Shown: positions 25,482 through 33,159 of the stretch, in pieces
How the letters are laid out: each line of letters starts with the position of its first letter
Numbering within the stretch: position 1 is the stretch's first letter
Assembly (NCBI GenBank): GCA_018266845.1
Contig: JAFDZO010000017.1
Location: forward strand, 63,426 to 127,425
Source: Bacteroidota bacterium
GTDB lineage: Bacteria > Bacteroidota > Ignavibacteria > Tepidaquicellales > Tepidaquicellaceae
DNA: 64,000 bases
Direction: 5' to 3'
The notes under the pieces: generated by a model
Database searches by the model: none
Told to the model about the DNA's origin: nothing
Seen by the model: only the letters and a program-made list of their open reading frames with translations
Program-made: the position numbers and the translations under genes

Positions 25482-25657
25482 CAGAAATTCAATTATTTTA
25501 TAGCAAAAAGTAAAATACTTTTATTATAGAAAAGTATAAATGGAAGTTTTTCGGGCTACTAACCCGAACGCAAAGTAAATCATCTCAATTTTTAAATGAA
25601 TTCTTCGCGGACTTGCGCTGTTTTTTTGCGAACTTTGCGTTTAAAGTTATACAATAA
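25482..25657. other. Spacer with two inverted repeats
   Basis: TTCGGG-ctactaa-CCCGAA (25550-25568) is a compact hairpin. AACGCAAAGT (25567-25576) pairs with ACTTTGCGTT (25632-25641) at longer range and shares two bases with it. Both lie in the 176-base gap after the glycosyltransferase gene; neither has an obvious T-run, so I do not assign a direction. Confidence 0.35.
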
Positions 25658-26962
25658 TTATAACGAACGGATGATTTCGGAAAGTTCCTTAGCTTCGGTG
25701 TGTCTTGAAAATTTTTGATAATCTTTATTTCCCGCAGGCAGGTCGAGATTTTTATTCGCTCTCCATTTTGCCGTCAGCTTGCGCAGGAAAGCTGCAAGCT
25801 CAGGTTTCATGCTTCTTTCAAAAGTTTCTCCGGCATCTGCTTCACTTACAATCCATGCAAGGTCAGATGATTTTTTCGTAATGTTGATTATGGGTTTTCT
25901 TGCCGCGAGATATTCATAAACTTTCCCTGGAATAACCATATCTTCATTGGAAACAACAGGATTTATTAATAGAAGCACAGTGGAGTCCATTAAATACTTT
26001 ATGGAATCATCATGCGAAACATATCCAACATCATTAAGAATATCACTCAATCCCATTTCGTGAATTTTACTTTTAATTCCGTCCGATAAAATTCCGACAA
26101 ACCGCAGCTTGAACTTAACATCATTATTTTTTTCTTTCACCTCTTTTAAAGCTTCAAGAAAAACTTCGGGATGATAATAATCCGCAATCGTTCCTGTATA
26201 GGTAATTACAAATTCATCTCTGGGTGGATGAGATTCATAGGTAAAACATCTTTCATCGTAGCCCATTGTGATTATCTCAATTTTATCAGGATTAATCAGC
26301 TTTGACTTCGATAATAATTTCTCTTTATATCCTCTGCCGACAGTAAGCACTCTATCCGCAGTTTCCAATACTTCTTTTTCAAATCCGGCATCTTTTTTCT
26401 TCGCCCAATTTGTGTGATAGAATTTATCGTAGTAAATTACATCCGTCCATACATCGTGAAAGTCGGCAATCCATTTTATATCAGGGAAATGCTTTTTTAT
26501 TTTTAGTCCGATTAAATGTGTTGAATGCGGCGGACCCGCTGTAACAATTGCCTGTATATTGTTCGACTCGATAAGTTCTTTCGCTTTAAGCAAAGCAAAT
26601 TTATTCCACCCGTTACGCGGGTCGGGAATAAAAAAATTGCCTCTTACAAAACGCGCTGCCTTCTGTAAAAAAGTCGGATTGCTTTCATTTGCAAATGCAG
26701 CTGCGGGAACATTGCCTTTACCGATTGTTCCTTTGTACAGCCAGAATAATTCTGCGGTATCAGTTTTGCAAACTTTTAAGTCTTTAGGAATATCGCTTAA
26801 CAAAGACTTATCTATGGAAGGATATGTAGCTTTCTTGTCATCTACAGTGAGAACTATGGGAGTAATTCCATACTCCGGCAGAAACCTGCAGAAGGAAAGC
26901 CAGCGCTGCACAACTGAGCCGCCGCTGGGTGGCCAGTAATAATTTATGATAAGGATATTCAC
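25658..26962 (-). CDS. Family 4 glycosyltransferase
   Basis: 434 residues, GT-B fold. The N-terminal part has the donor/acceptor start motif NYYWPPSGGSVVQRW (8-22) and IADFHDVWTDV near 167. The C-terminal half carries the nucleotide-sugar site features YTGTIADYYHPEVFLEAL and the EDMVIPGKVYEYLAARKPII loop typical of GT4 enzymes. It likely adds a sugar to lipopolysaccharide or a capsular glycan. It stands alone between the YfhO gene and a toxin-antitoxin pair on the same strand. Substrate not predictable. Confidence 0.85.
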   Translation of the reverse strand: MNILIINYYWPPSGGSVVQRWLSFCRFLPEYGITPIVLTVDDKKATYPSIDKSLLSDIPKDLKVCKTDTAELFWLYKGTIGKGNVPAAAFANESNPTFLQKAARFVRGNFFIPDPRNGWNKFALLKAKELIESNNIQAIVTAGPPHSTHLIGLKIKKHFPDIKWIADFHDVWTDVIYYDKFYHTNWAKKKDAGFEKEVLETADRVLTVGRGYKEKLLSKSKLINPDKIEIITMGYDERCFTYESHPPRDEFVITYTGTIADYYHPEVFLEALKEVKEKNNDVKFKLRFVGILSDGIKSKIHEMGLSDILNDVGYVSHDDSIKYLMDSTVLLLINPVVSNEDMVIPGKVYEYLAARKPIINITKKSSDLAWIVSEADAGETFERSMKPELAAFLRKLTAKWRANKNLDLPAGNKDYQKFSRHTEAKELSEIIRSL

Positions 26963-27009
26963 TTTACAAATATCCGAGATAAGATTGACTTATTCAGTGT
27001 AAAAGATTA

Positions 27010-27384
27010 TTACTCCTGAAGTGGTTTAATTCTAATTTTATTCGGTTGAATAACAATAAATTTATTGCTTAAATCTATCTTCTCTTCTTTTATTAAATTC
27101 ATAAGTATTTTGGCAGGCAAATCTCCTTCTTGGTTTGTGAGATTCATTCGAAAGAAAATTAAAGAAGAAGGCAGATTTAATTTGTTCTTATAAATCAAAT
27201 CACTGTAGTCTCTGTCAAAAGTAAGCAAAATTAATTTTTCTATACTGGCAATTGATAAAACTCTTTCATCATCAGTTCCCGGGAATTCTTCTTTAATACT
27301 TTTAACTTTATGTCCTTTATTTCTTAAAAATACAATACTGCTTTTGGGAAAATTTTCGTCCGCAAGAAAATTTAATTGTGTCAT
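27010..27384 (-). CDS. DUF5615 PIN-like toxin
   Basis: 124 residues with the DUF5615/Mut7-C PIN-like pattern: LADENFP (acidic D9, E10), TDDERVLSIA and LLTFDRDYSDL, giving the acidic residues of a PIN nuclease site. These proteins pair with DUF433 antitoxins in a VapBC-like module. Its start overlaps the antitoxin stop by one base (TAATG at 27384), indicating coupled translation. Nuclease activity is inferred from family. Confidence 0.8.
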   Translation of the reverse strand: MTQLNFLADENFPKSSIVFLRNKGHKVKSIKEEFPGTDDERVLSIASIEKLILLTFDRDYSDLIYKNKLNLPSSLIFFRMNLTNQEGDLPAKILMNLIKEEKIDLSNKFIVIQPNKIRIKPLQE

Positions 27385-27635
27385 TAACTTGCTTTGATAT
27401 AGAGAAAATCATTTTTAATGCAGTCTTCCAGATAGGCAAAAACTGCTCTCAATGATTCTCTAGTAAGGTGGTCATATTCATTTAAAATATCTTCTTCTGA
27501 CCAGCCTTGTGAGTAAAGATTTAAAATAAACTCCACAGAAATTCTGGTTCCTTTAATAACAGGTTTTCCTGATAAGATGTTTTTATCCGAGTGTATGAAA
27601 TTTTTCCAATCAATATTTTCGGTAATTTTTTCCAT
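27384..27635 (-). CDS. DUF433 antitoxin
   Basis: 83 residues of the DUF433 helix-turn-helix family: GKPVIKGTRISVEFILNLYSQGWSEEDILNEYDHLTRESLRAVFAYL is nearly the whole conserved core. DUF433 proteins partner DUF5615 PIN-like toxins and probably bind the operon promoter. The spacer to the divergent AAA+ gene (27636-27736) should hold promoters in both directions; no clear palindrome was seen in it. Confidence 0.85.
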   Translation of the reverse strand: MEKITENIDWKNFIHSDKNILSGKPVIKGTRISVEFILNLYSQGWSEEDILNEYDHLTRESLRAVFAYLEDCIKNDFLYIKAS

Positions 27636-27736
27636 AATACAAATTATAAAATATTTGATTAAATAAAAACAATGAGAATAGCGCCAATCTATTTTTAAAC
27701 TAAAAAACTATTGTTTTTTTTATTATTTTCCCTGTT

Positions 27737-30325
27737 ATGACAGATAAATATAAATTCAAAAGCTTAAAAATTCATGGCGAGGATGAATGGCTTTACGGAA
27801 GCCAGAAAAAATACCGCCGCGTTTTAGAGGAGAGCGAAATAACCTATATTTACGTGGAGCTGGCTCTCTTCAATAAACTTTTCGACGAAGAAAACTGGAG
27901 CACAAAAGTAAATTTCAAAGCATATGATTCCAAAGGAAAAATTATGTGCGATGATAACATTGACCGTGATGTCAATAAGGATGAGAACATCGCATACATC
28001 CGCACAAGCTGGGGCGTAAAAACTCCCGGCGGATATTGGAAAAAAGGCAGCTATCGTTGGGAAGCTTGGATTGACGGCGCTCTTCTTGGAACAGAATATT
28101 TTTATATCGAAAATCAGGGAGTAGTTACCGAAGAAAGTAACAATTATTTTAATCTTATGTCAGTAAAGCTTTTTGAAGGACCTGTAGATGAAGTTCCCAT
28201 AAGCGAGCGCAGATACCTGAAAACATTTGATACTAAAAATACACGCTACATTTGGCTCGAAATGAATGCGGAAAACCTTGTGCGGGAAGAGTGGACTTGT
28301 GAGCTTTTCTTTACTTTCAAAAATGAAGCGGGTGAAACAAAGGGGTTAGATAATCAATATAAATTTCTTAAAAAGGATGATGAATTTTTCACCTTCACCG
28401 GAGGCTGGGGAAATGCTTCAGGAACGTCATGGTATCCCGGAAAATACTATCTTGAAATTTCCTTTATGGACTGCATGATTGCGCGCATACCGTTTTATGT
28501 CCGCGATGTAATTGAAGAAGATGAGCAGCAAAACTTATTGCTGACCTCTCCCTCCGAGAAAAATACTTTTTCAAAAAAACCCGTTAAAAATAAAGAACAA
28601 TCCGAAGAAGAAATTCTTTCTGAACTTAACGGACTTATCGGTTTAACAGAAATAAAAACTTCAATAAAGCAGTATTCTGATTACATAAAATTTTTAAAAA
28701 TACGTCAGGAAAAAGGCTTAGATAAAAATGTAAAGATAAGTCTGCATTCAGTTTTCACAGGCAATCCGGGAACCGGTAAAACCACTGTCGCAAATCTTCT
28801 CGGAAAAATTTATAAATCGCTCGGTTTGCTTTCAAAAGGACACGTTTACGAAGTTGACCGCGCTGATTTAGTAGGCGAATACATTGGGCACACTGCTCCG
28901 AAAGTAAAAGCTGCTATTGAAAAAGCGCGCGGAGGAATTTTGTTTATAGACGAAGCTTATTCCCTTGCGCGAAGCGGTGAAGACAGCAAAGATTATGGCA
29001 AAGAAGTAATTGAAATTATTATTAAAGAAATGTCCGATGGACCCGGCGATATTGCTATGATAGTCGCGGGCTACCCCAAGGAAATGAAAGTTTTTATTGA
29101 TTCAAACCCGGGATTAAAATCACGCTTCAATATGTATTACAGTTTCCCTGACTACGTTCCTCAGGAGTTAATGCAAATTGCAGACCATGCCGCTATTAAA
29201 AAGGGAGTAAGCATAGAGCCTCAAGCGAGAAACTACTTGTATGATGCGCTGGTTGAGGGATACAGAACAAGAGATAACTCGTTTGGAAATGCAAGGTATG
29301 TAAATTCTATCATCGAAGAAGCAAAGATGAATATGGGATTAAGATTAATTAAGAATGGAGGTATGGAAAAGTACAATGAGCAGGAGTTGAGCACAATAAA
29401 AACCGAAGACATTCAGAAAATTTTTGCAGAGCATAAAGGAATCAGAGCAGATATTCCCATAGATGAAGAGCTTTTGAAAATCGCTTTGTTTAAACTGCAT
29501 AGCATGATTGGAATTGAAAACGTGAAGAACGAAATAAATGAAATCGTAAAGCTAGTAAGATATTTTAAGGAAATAGGAAAAGATGTAAATCAAAGTATGT
29601 CGCTTCACTCCGTTTTCATGGGAAATCCCGGCACAGGAAAAACCACCGTTGCAAGAATTCTTGCAGATATTTATAAAGCGCTTGGACTTCTTGAGAAAGG
29701 GCATCTTGTAGAGTGCGACAGGGAATCGCTGGTCGGGGGTTATGTAGGTCAGACTGCAATCAAAACCGGAGCTATGATTGACTCCGCAATGGGAGGAGTG
29801 CTTTTCATAGATGAAGCTTATGCTTTATCAAGCGGCGGAAGTGATTTCGGTGCAGAAGCGATTGAAATTATTCTGAAGCGTATGGAAGATTTACGGGGTA
29901 AATTCGTTGTAATAGTTGCCGGTTATACAAAAAATATGCAGGTATTTCTTGAATCGAATCCGGGATTGAAATCACGCTTTGATAAGACTTTTAACTTTGA
30001 AGATTACAACGAAAATGAATTGTACTGGATTGCACTAAAATTGTTAACGGATAACAGACTCACACCCGACGAAGATGCAAAAAATTATCTTTATCAGTAT
30101 TGTATAGAAATGCACAAAAATAAAGATGATTATTTCGGCAACGGAAGAGAAGTAAGAAAAGTTGTTGAGGAAGCCGTGAGAAATCAGAACCTGCGTCTTG
30201 CCGATACTCCGAAAGAGAAACGAACAAAGGAGATGATTGAGACATTAACAAAAGATGATCTTGCTGAATTTAAAATAGATGAATTAAAAAAGGGTAAAAA
30301 AGTTTTCGGATTTGGAAAGGAATAA
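27737..30325 (+). CDS. Tandem AAA+ ATPase (CbbX/SpoVK type) with duplicated N-terminal beta domains
   Basis: 862 residues. Two N-terminal beta-rich domains of about 125 residues each (about 5-128 and 133-257) resemble each other: both have an aromatic strand (YIYVELALFN / YIWLEMNAEN), a W-S/T-K/C strand and a G-Y/W-Y-x-G-x-Y/W-x-E/L ending. Two CbbX/SpoVK-like AAA+ modules follow: Walker A GNPGTGKT at 342-349 and 629-636, Walker B FIDEAY with D405/E406 and D692/E693. Such AAA+ modules remodel partner proteins (for example Rubisco activase CbbX). No rubisco or sporulation gene is near. It is flanked by short hairpins and appears monocistronic. The N-terminal domains are presumed to recognise a substrate; I cannot name it. 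Confidence 0.82.
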   Translation: MTDKYKFKSLKIHGEDEWLYGSQKKYRRVLEESEITYIYVELALFNKLFDEENWSTKVNFKAYDSKGKIMCDDNIDRDVNKDENIAYIRTSWGVKTPGGYWKKGSYRWEAWIDGALLGTEYFYIENQGVVTEESNNYFNLMSVKLFEGPVDEVPISERRYLKTFDTKNTRYIWLEMNAENLVREEWTCELFFTFKNEAGETKGLDNQYKFLKKDDEFFTFTGGWGNASGTSWYPGKYYLEISFMDCMIARIPFYVRDVIEEDEQQNLLLTSPSEKNTFSKKPVKNKEQSEEEILSELNGLIGLTEIKTSIKQYSDYIKFLKIRQEKGLDKNVKISLHSVFTGNPGTGKTTVANLLGKIYKSLGLLSKGHVYEVDRADLVGEYIGHTAPKVKAAIEKARGGILFIDEAYSLARSGEDSKDYGKEVIEIIIKEMSDGPGDIAMIVAGYPKEMKVFIDSNPGLKSRFNMYYSFPDYVPQELMQIADHAAIKKGVSIEPQARNYLYDALVEGYRTRDNSFGNARYVNSIIEEAKMNMGLRLIKNGGMEKYNEQELSTIKTEDIQKIFAEHKGIRADIPIDEELLKIALFKLHSMIGIENVKNEINEIVKLVRYFKEIGKDVNQSMSLHSVFMGNPGTGKTTVARILADIYKALGLLEKGHLVECDRESLVGGYVGQTAIKTGAMIDSAMGGVLFIDEAYALSSGGSDFGAEAIEIILKRMEDLRGKFVVIVAGYTKNMQVFLESNPGLKSRFDKTFNFEDYNENELYWIALKLLTDNRLTPDEDAKNYLYQYCIEMHKNKDDYFGNGREVRKVVEEAVRNQNLRLADTPKEKRTKEMIETLTKDDLAEFKIDELKKGKKVFGFGKE

Positions 30326-30332
30326 TTTCATC

Positions 30333-30366
30333 TCTCCGTTGCGATGAATGAATATCACAACGGAGA
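30333..30366. terminator. Hairpin between convergent genes
   Basis: TCTCCGTTG (30333-30341) pairs with CAACGGAGA (30358-30366), 9 bp, followed on the plus strand by A6T6. It lies between the AAA+ gene and the convergent AHSA1 operon and may end both. Confidence 0.55.
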
Positions 30367-30375
30367 AAAAATTTT

Positions 30376-30861
30376 TTATGCGTTCACCAATTTTAAGCTT
30401 TCCTTTTCCAATCTATCCAGCATCTCAAGCCAGCTTGGATACGCGCCTGTCTTCTTTGCCCATTCTTCCGATACAGTTTGATGTAAAGTAAGTTTTGTTT
30501 TGCCATCAATCTCTTCAAAAGTTACAGTTACTGTTGTTTCATCGGGCCAATCTCTTTGAATTGTAGATGCAGAAATCGAATTTCCATTTTCATCGCAAAA
30601 CCCTAGTGTGTAAACAATTTTTTCATTCTCAACAATTTCTTTATAAACAGCTTTGCAGGTACAGCCCTCACCTGCAGCATTTCTAATTTCATGCTGAAAA
30701 ATTCCGCCGGGCTCAAACTCCAGCTTATATATTGTAACCTCACAGCTACCCGGCGCATACCAGTTTTTCAAGTACTCTGCACTTGTCCATGCCTTAAATA
30801 CAAGTTCCCGTGGAGCATCGAACATTCGAACAATATTTACTTCTTTTTCTTTTGATTCCAT
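30376..30861 (-). CDS. SRPBCC/AHSA1 domain protein, third of three
   Basis: 161 residues, one AHSA1 (START-like) domain: FDAPRELVFKAWTSAEYLKNWYAPGSCEVTIYKLEFEPGG at the start and TVTFEEIDGKTKLTLHQTV...EEWAKKTGAYPSWLEMLDRLE at the end. These small proteins bind hydrophobic ligands or act as co-chaperone-like factors; those next to ArsR-like regulators are often stress or detoxification genes of unknown activity. It is the last gene of the arsR-AHSA1-AHSA1-AHSA1 operon, 12 bases after its closest paralogue. Confidence 0.85.
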   Translation of the reverse strand: MESKEKEVNIVRMFDAPRELVFKAWTSAEYLKNWYAPGSCEVTIYKLEFEPGGIFQHEIRNAAGEGCTCKAVYKEIVENEKIVYTLGFCDENGNSISASTIQRDWPDETTVTVTFEEIDGKTKLTLHQTVSEEWAKKTGAYPSWLEMLDRLEKESLKLVNA

Positions 30862-30873
30862 AATTTTATTAAA

Positions 30874-31350
30874 TTAAAATTTTTTGATTTCTTTTCCCAA
30901 ACCGTCAAGAATCTCAAGCCATCCGAAATATGAACCTTTATTTTTCGCCCATTCTTCTGATATTGACTGATGCAAAGTTAACTTTGTCTTTCCTTCGTAA
31001 TCTTCAAATGTTACCGTTACAGTTGTTTCATCCGGTCCTTCCATATTTGCTTCAGCAGCAGAAATTAAGCTGCCGTTTTCATCACAATAACGAAGAACAT
31101 AAACAATTTTTTCATTTTCTATAATCTCCTGATACCCTGCTTTAAATATACATCCAATACCATCAAGACTTCTTACCTCATGATGAAAAATTCCGCCGGG
31201 TTTAAACTCAAGTTTATAAACCGTTGTCTTGCATCCTTGCGGAACGTACCACGTGGATATGTGTTCAGAACTTGACCACAATTTAAAAACAAGTTCACGC
31301 GGAGCATCAAATATCCTTACTATGCTTAGTTTTTTATCTTTAGCTTCCAT
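30874..31350 (-). CDS. SRPBCC/AHSA1 domain protein, second of three
   Basis: 158 residues from the ATG at 31350. An in-frame ATG at 31410 would add 20 residues but overlap the upstream gene, and the conserved domain begins directly after the chosen start (IVRIFDAPRELVFKLW). It is clearly the closest paralogue of the following gene (both have the KLTLHQ(S/T)(I/V)SEEWAK block), a tandem duplication. It lies 4 bases after the first AHSA1 gene. Confidence 0.83.
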   Translation of the reverse strand: MEAKDKKLSIVRIFDAPRELVFKLWSSSEHISTWYVPQGCKTTVYKLEFKPGGIFHHEVRSLDGIGCIFKAGYQEIIENEKIVYVLRYCDENGSLISAAEANMEGPDETTVTVTFEDYEGKTKLTLHQSISEEWAKNKGSYFGWLEILDGLGKEIKKF

Positions 31351-31354
31351 GATT

Positions 31355-31870
31355 TTATTTAGTTTGCGACAGATGCTCTTCAAGCTTGTCAAATGTTCCG
31401 CCGAAGCCAATCTGCATTGATTTGAAAGTATCTATAAACACATTTACTTCATCTCTCTCCGCATTCACCGGAACCGCTTTAAGGCAAATGGTTGTCTTGC
31501 CGTTTTTTTCGGTGAACGTAACTTCATTAAAAATTTCCATAGGCCATTTGTCATCGAAGAAAGGAGCGCGTGAAAGATGTCCATTCCTATCTGCAAACCC
31601 GCTAATATAAGTAAGCTTATTAGGAGCCGTCATTTCTTTAAAAATAAATTTCCCCCACATTTCAAAACCATTATGAGCTTTCATTCCATAATGAAATTCT
31701 CCTTCCGGCTTAAATTCAAATTTGTAAATGGTCAGGTCAAAATCTTTCGGTCCCCACCATTTAGCCAGATGTTCTGCTTCAGCCCATGCATTCCATACAA
31801 GCTGAATAGGCGCATCGAATTCTCTTGAGAATATAAACTCACTTTCGGGATTTGCGTTTTCTGCTGACAT
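31355..31870 (-). CDS. SRPBCC/AHSA1 domain protein, first of three
   Basis: 171 residues with a full AHSA1 domain (REFDAPIQLVWNAWAEAEHLAKWWGPKDFDLTIYKFEFKPEG), more divergent from the other two and ending FGGTFDKLEEHL. Its start lies 32 bases inside the end of the ArsR-like gene, so it is translationally coupled to the regulator. Ligand and activity are unknown. Confidence 0.85.
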   Translation of the reverse strand: MSAENANPESEFIFSREFDAPIQLVWNAWAEAEHLAKWWGPKDFDLTIYKFEFKPEGEFHYGMKAHNGFEMWGKFIFKEMTAPNKLTYISGFADRNGHLSRAPFFDDKWPMEIFNEVTFTEKNGKTTICLKAVPVNAERDEVNVFIDTFKSMQIGFGGTFDKLEEHLSQTK

Positions 31871-32216
31871 TTTTCTTCTCCTTATTCTGAATTTTATTTG
31901 TTTGAATTTTTTTTAAGTAATCGTCCAATGAATCAAGCTGCGAAGTCCAGTATTTTCTGTACTGTTCAACCCAATCTGAAACTTCGTTTAGTTTTTCTAA
32001 CTTTACTTCACAAAATTTTTCCGCGCCTATCTGCGTTGCCTTCACAAGCCCGCACTCTGAAAGTATCCTTATGTGTTTTGATACAGCGGGACGGCTTATT
32101 TTAAAGTTTAGCGCCACTTCGTTGACAGTAAGTTTTTTTCCTGCAAGCAGCGAAATAATTGCCCTTCGGTTGGGGTCGGCTATTGCCTGAAATACGTCTC
32201 TTCTTGTATAATCCAT
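31839..32216 (-). CDS. ArsR-family winged-helix repressor
   Basis: 125 residues. The core ADPNRRAIISLLAGKKLTVNEVALNFKISRPAVSKHIRILSECGLV is an ArsR-type winged helix of the subgroup that commonly precedes AHSA1 genes. No Cys metal-sensing pair (CXC) is present in helix 3, so it is probably not a metal sensor. The C-terminus is a basic low-complexity tail overlapping the next gene. It very likely binds the twin GTAACC-N4-GGTTAC operators 16-58 bases upstream. Confidence 0.87.
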   Translation of the reverse strand: MDYTRRDVFQAIADPNRRAIISLLAGKKLTVNEVALNFKISRPAVSKHIRILSECGLVKATQIGAEKFCEVKLEKLNEVSDWVEQYRKYWTSQLDSLDDYLKKIQTNKIQNKEKKNVSRKRKSRK

Positions 32217-32231
32217 TTTTAATGTATTGAT

Positions 32232-32277
32232 GTAACCATATGGTTACAAATATAGGCGTAACCGAACGGTTACGCAA
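32232..32277 (-). promoter_or_regulatory. Promoter with twin operators for the ArsR-AHSA1 operon
   Basis: Two palindromes, GTAACCATATGGTTAC (32232-32247) and GTAACCGAACGGTTAC (32258-32273), have centres 26 bp apart. Read on the minus strand, TTGCGT (32277-32272) and TATATT (32254-32249) are separated by 17 bases, and TATATTTG also fits the TAnnTTTG element of Bacteroidota promoters. One operator fills the spacer and the other covers the expected start site, an arrangement suited to repression by the downstream ArsR-like protein. Confidence 0.8.
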
Positions 32278-32355
32278 GTCTTTTTTTTATGATTAAAGTA
32301 AGAATTTATAAAAGGGAGGCAATGTATATTAAATTCAAGAGTCTATTGGACTAGC

Positions 32356-32880
32356 TTATTCAATTTCCACTTTTAATTTTTTCCCTAGTCCGGTTTCAAC
32401 TATTTTCTGAAGTGTGGAAATTTCTATTCCGGACTTATCATTTTCGAGTCTTGAAAGATATGATTTTGTTGTGCCGCTTCTTAGTGCAAGTTCATTTTGT
32501 GAAAGCCCCGCTTTTAAGCGAACTCTTCTAACGAGATTTCCAATGTAAGGAACAAAAGTATCTTTGGCGGGAAAGCTATTTTCATACAAAACTTGAGGAT
32601 CCATTTGATAACTATATTCAGTTGTTTTACCTTCATCATTTTCTAGTTTGACACGCACATTATCCCACGTTAAAGTGTTGTCTGAAATCTTAACTTTCTT
32701 AAATTCTTTCCATTTTAAAAGAGGATATTCAATATCACCTTTCTTTATTTTCCATTTATTAAAAAGAACTTTAAAATCAATTACGCGTTGTTCATTATTA
32801 TTGAAAGTAACAATTAACCTAAGTTCATCTTTCTTATCGTTTATCTTTAATACTCTAGGAAGCTTATTTATTTTTCGCAT
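32356..32880 (-). CDS. DUF2442-HTH antitoxin
   Basis: 174 residues, two domains. The N-terminal DUF2442 domain (about 10-85) reads LPRVLKINDKKDELRLIVTFNNNEQRVIDFKVLF. A C-terminal XRE-type helix-turn-helix (about 112-165) contains LVRRVRLKAGLSQNELALRSGTTKSYLSRLENDKSGIEI. DUF2442 and DUF4160 proteins are recognised as paired toxin-antitoxin candidates; a fused HTH makes this the likely antitoxin and repressor. Its start overlaps the DUF4160 gene by 17 bases. Confidence 0.83.
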   Translation of the reverse strand: MRKINKLPRVLKINDKKDELRLIVTFNNNEQRVIDFKVLFNKWKIKKGDIEYPLLKWKEFKKVKISDNTLTWDNVRVKLENDEGKTTEYSYQMDPQVLYENSFPAKDTFVPYIGNLVRRVRLKAGLSQNELALRSGTTKSYLSRLENDKSGIEISTLQKIVETGLGKKLKVEIE

Positions 32881-33109
32881 AATTTGGATTCAGAATAAAA
32901 AAATTATTTAACAACATTTTTTGATTGCTTGCAGCCCACTTATTGACCTTCTGTAAAGGTTTACCAGGCAGACTTCCTCTTATAATTTTCAGTGAATTTA
33001 TCTCAATCAAAGCCTCGTATTCTGCATAAAGCACATGAAAATGAGGAGGCAGGTGATCCCTGGAATACATGCATATTTTTATAGAGTCAATTAGCTTTAT
33101 ACAAGGCAT
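32864..33109 (-). CDS. DUF4160 putative toxin
   Basis: 81 residues with the DUF4160 core: IKICMYSRDHLPPHFHVLYAEYEALIEI followed by GSLPGKPLQKVNKWAASNQKMLLNNF. The conserved D-H-x-P-P-H-x-H cluster is intact and could form a metal or catalytic site. It is first in the operon, with a near-perfect palindrome 10 bases upstream of its ATG. Activity is not established for the family to my knowledge. Confidence 0.8.
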   Translation of the reverse strand: MPCIKLIDSIKICMYSRDHLPPHFHVLYAEYEALIEINSLKIIRGSLPGKPLQKVNKWAASNQKMLLNNFFILNPNYAKNK

Positions 33110-33119
33110 CGTGAAAAAG

Positions 33120-33137
33120 GTTGTCTAATTAGATAAC
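33120..33137. promoter_or_regulatory. Palindromic candidate operator of the DUF4160/DUF2442 pair
   Basis: GTTGTCTAATTAGATAAC is an 18-bp palindrome with one mismatched pair, 10 bases before the DUF4160 start codon and overlapping the probable promoter (minus-strand TATATG just upstream). The fused HTH antitoxin is the likely binder. Confidence 0.55.
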
Positions 33138-33159
33138 ATATACAATGTAAAAAAGTTTC

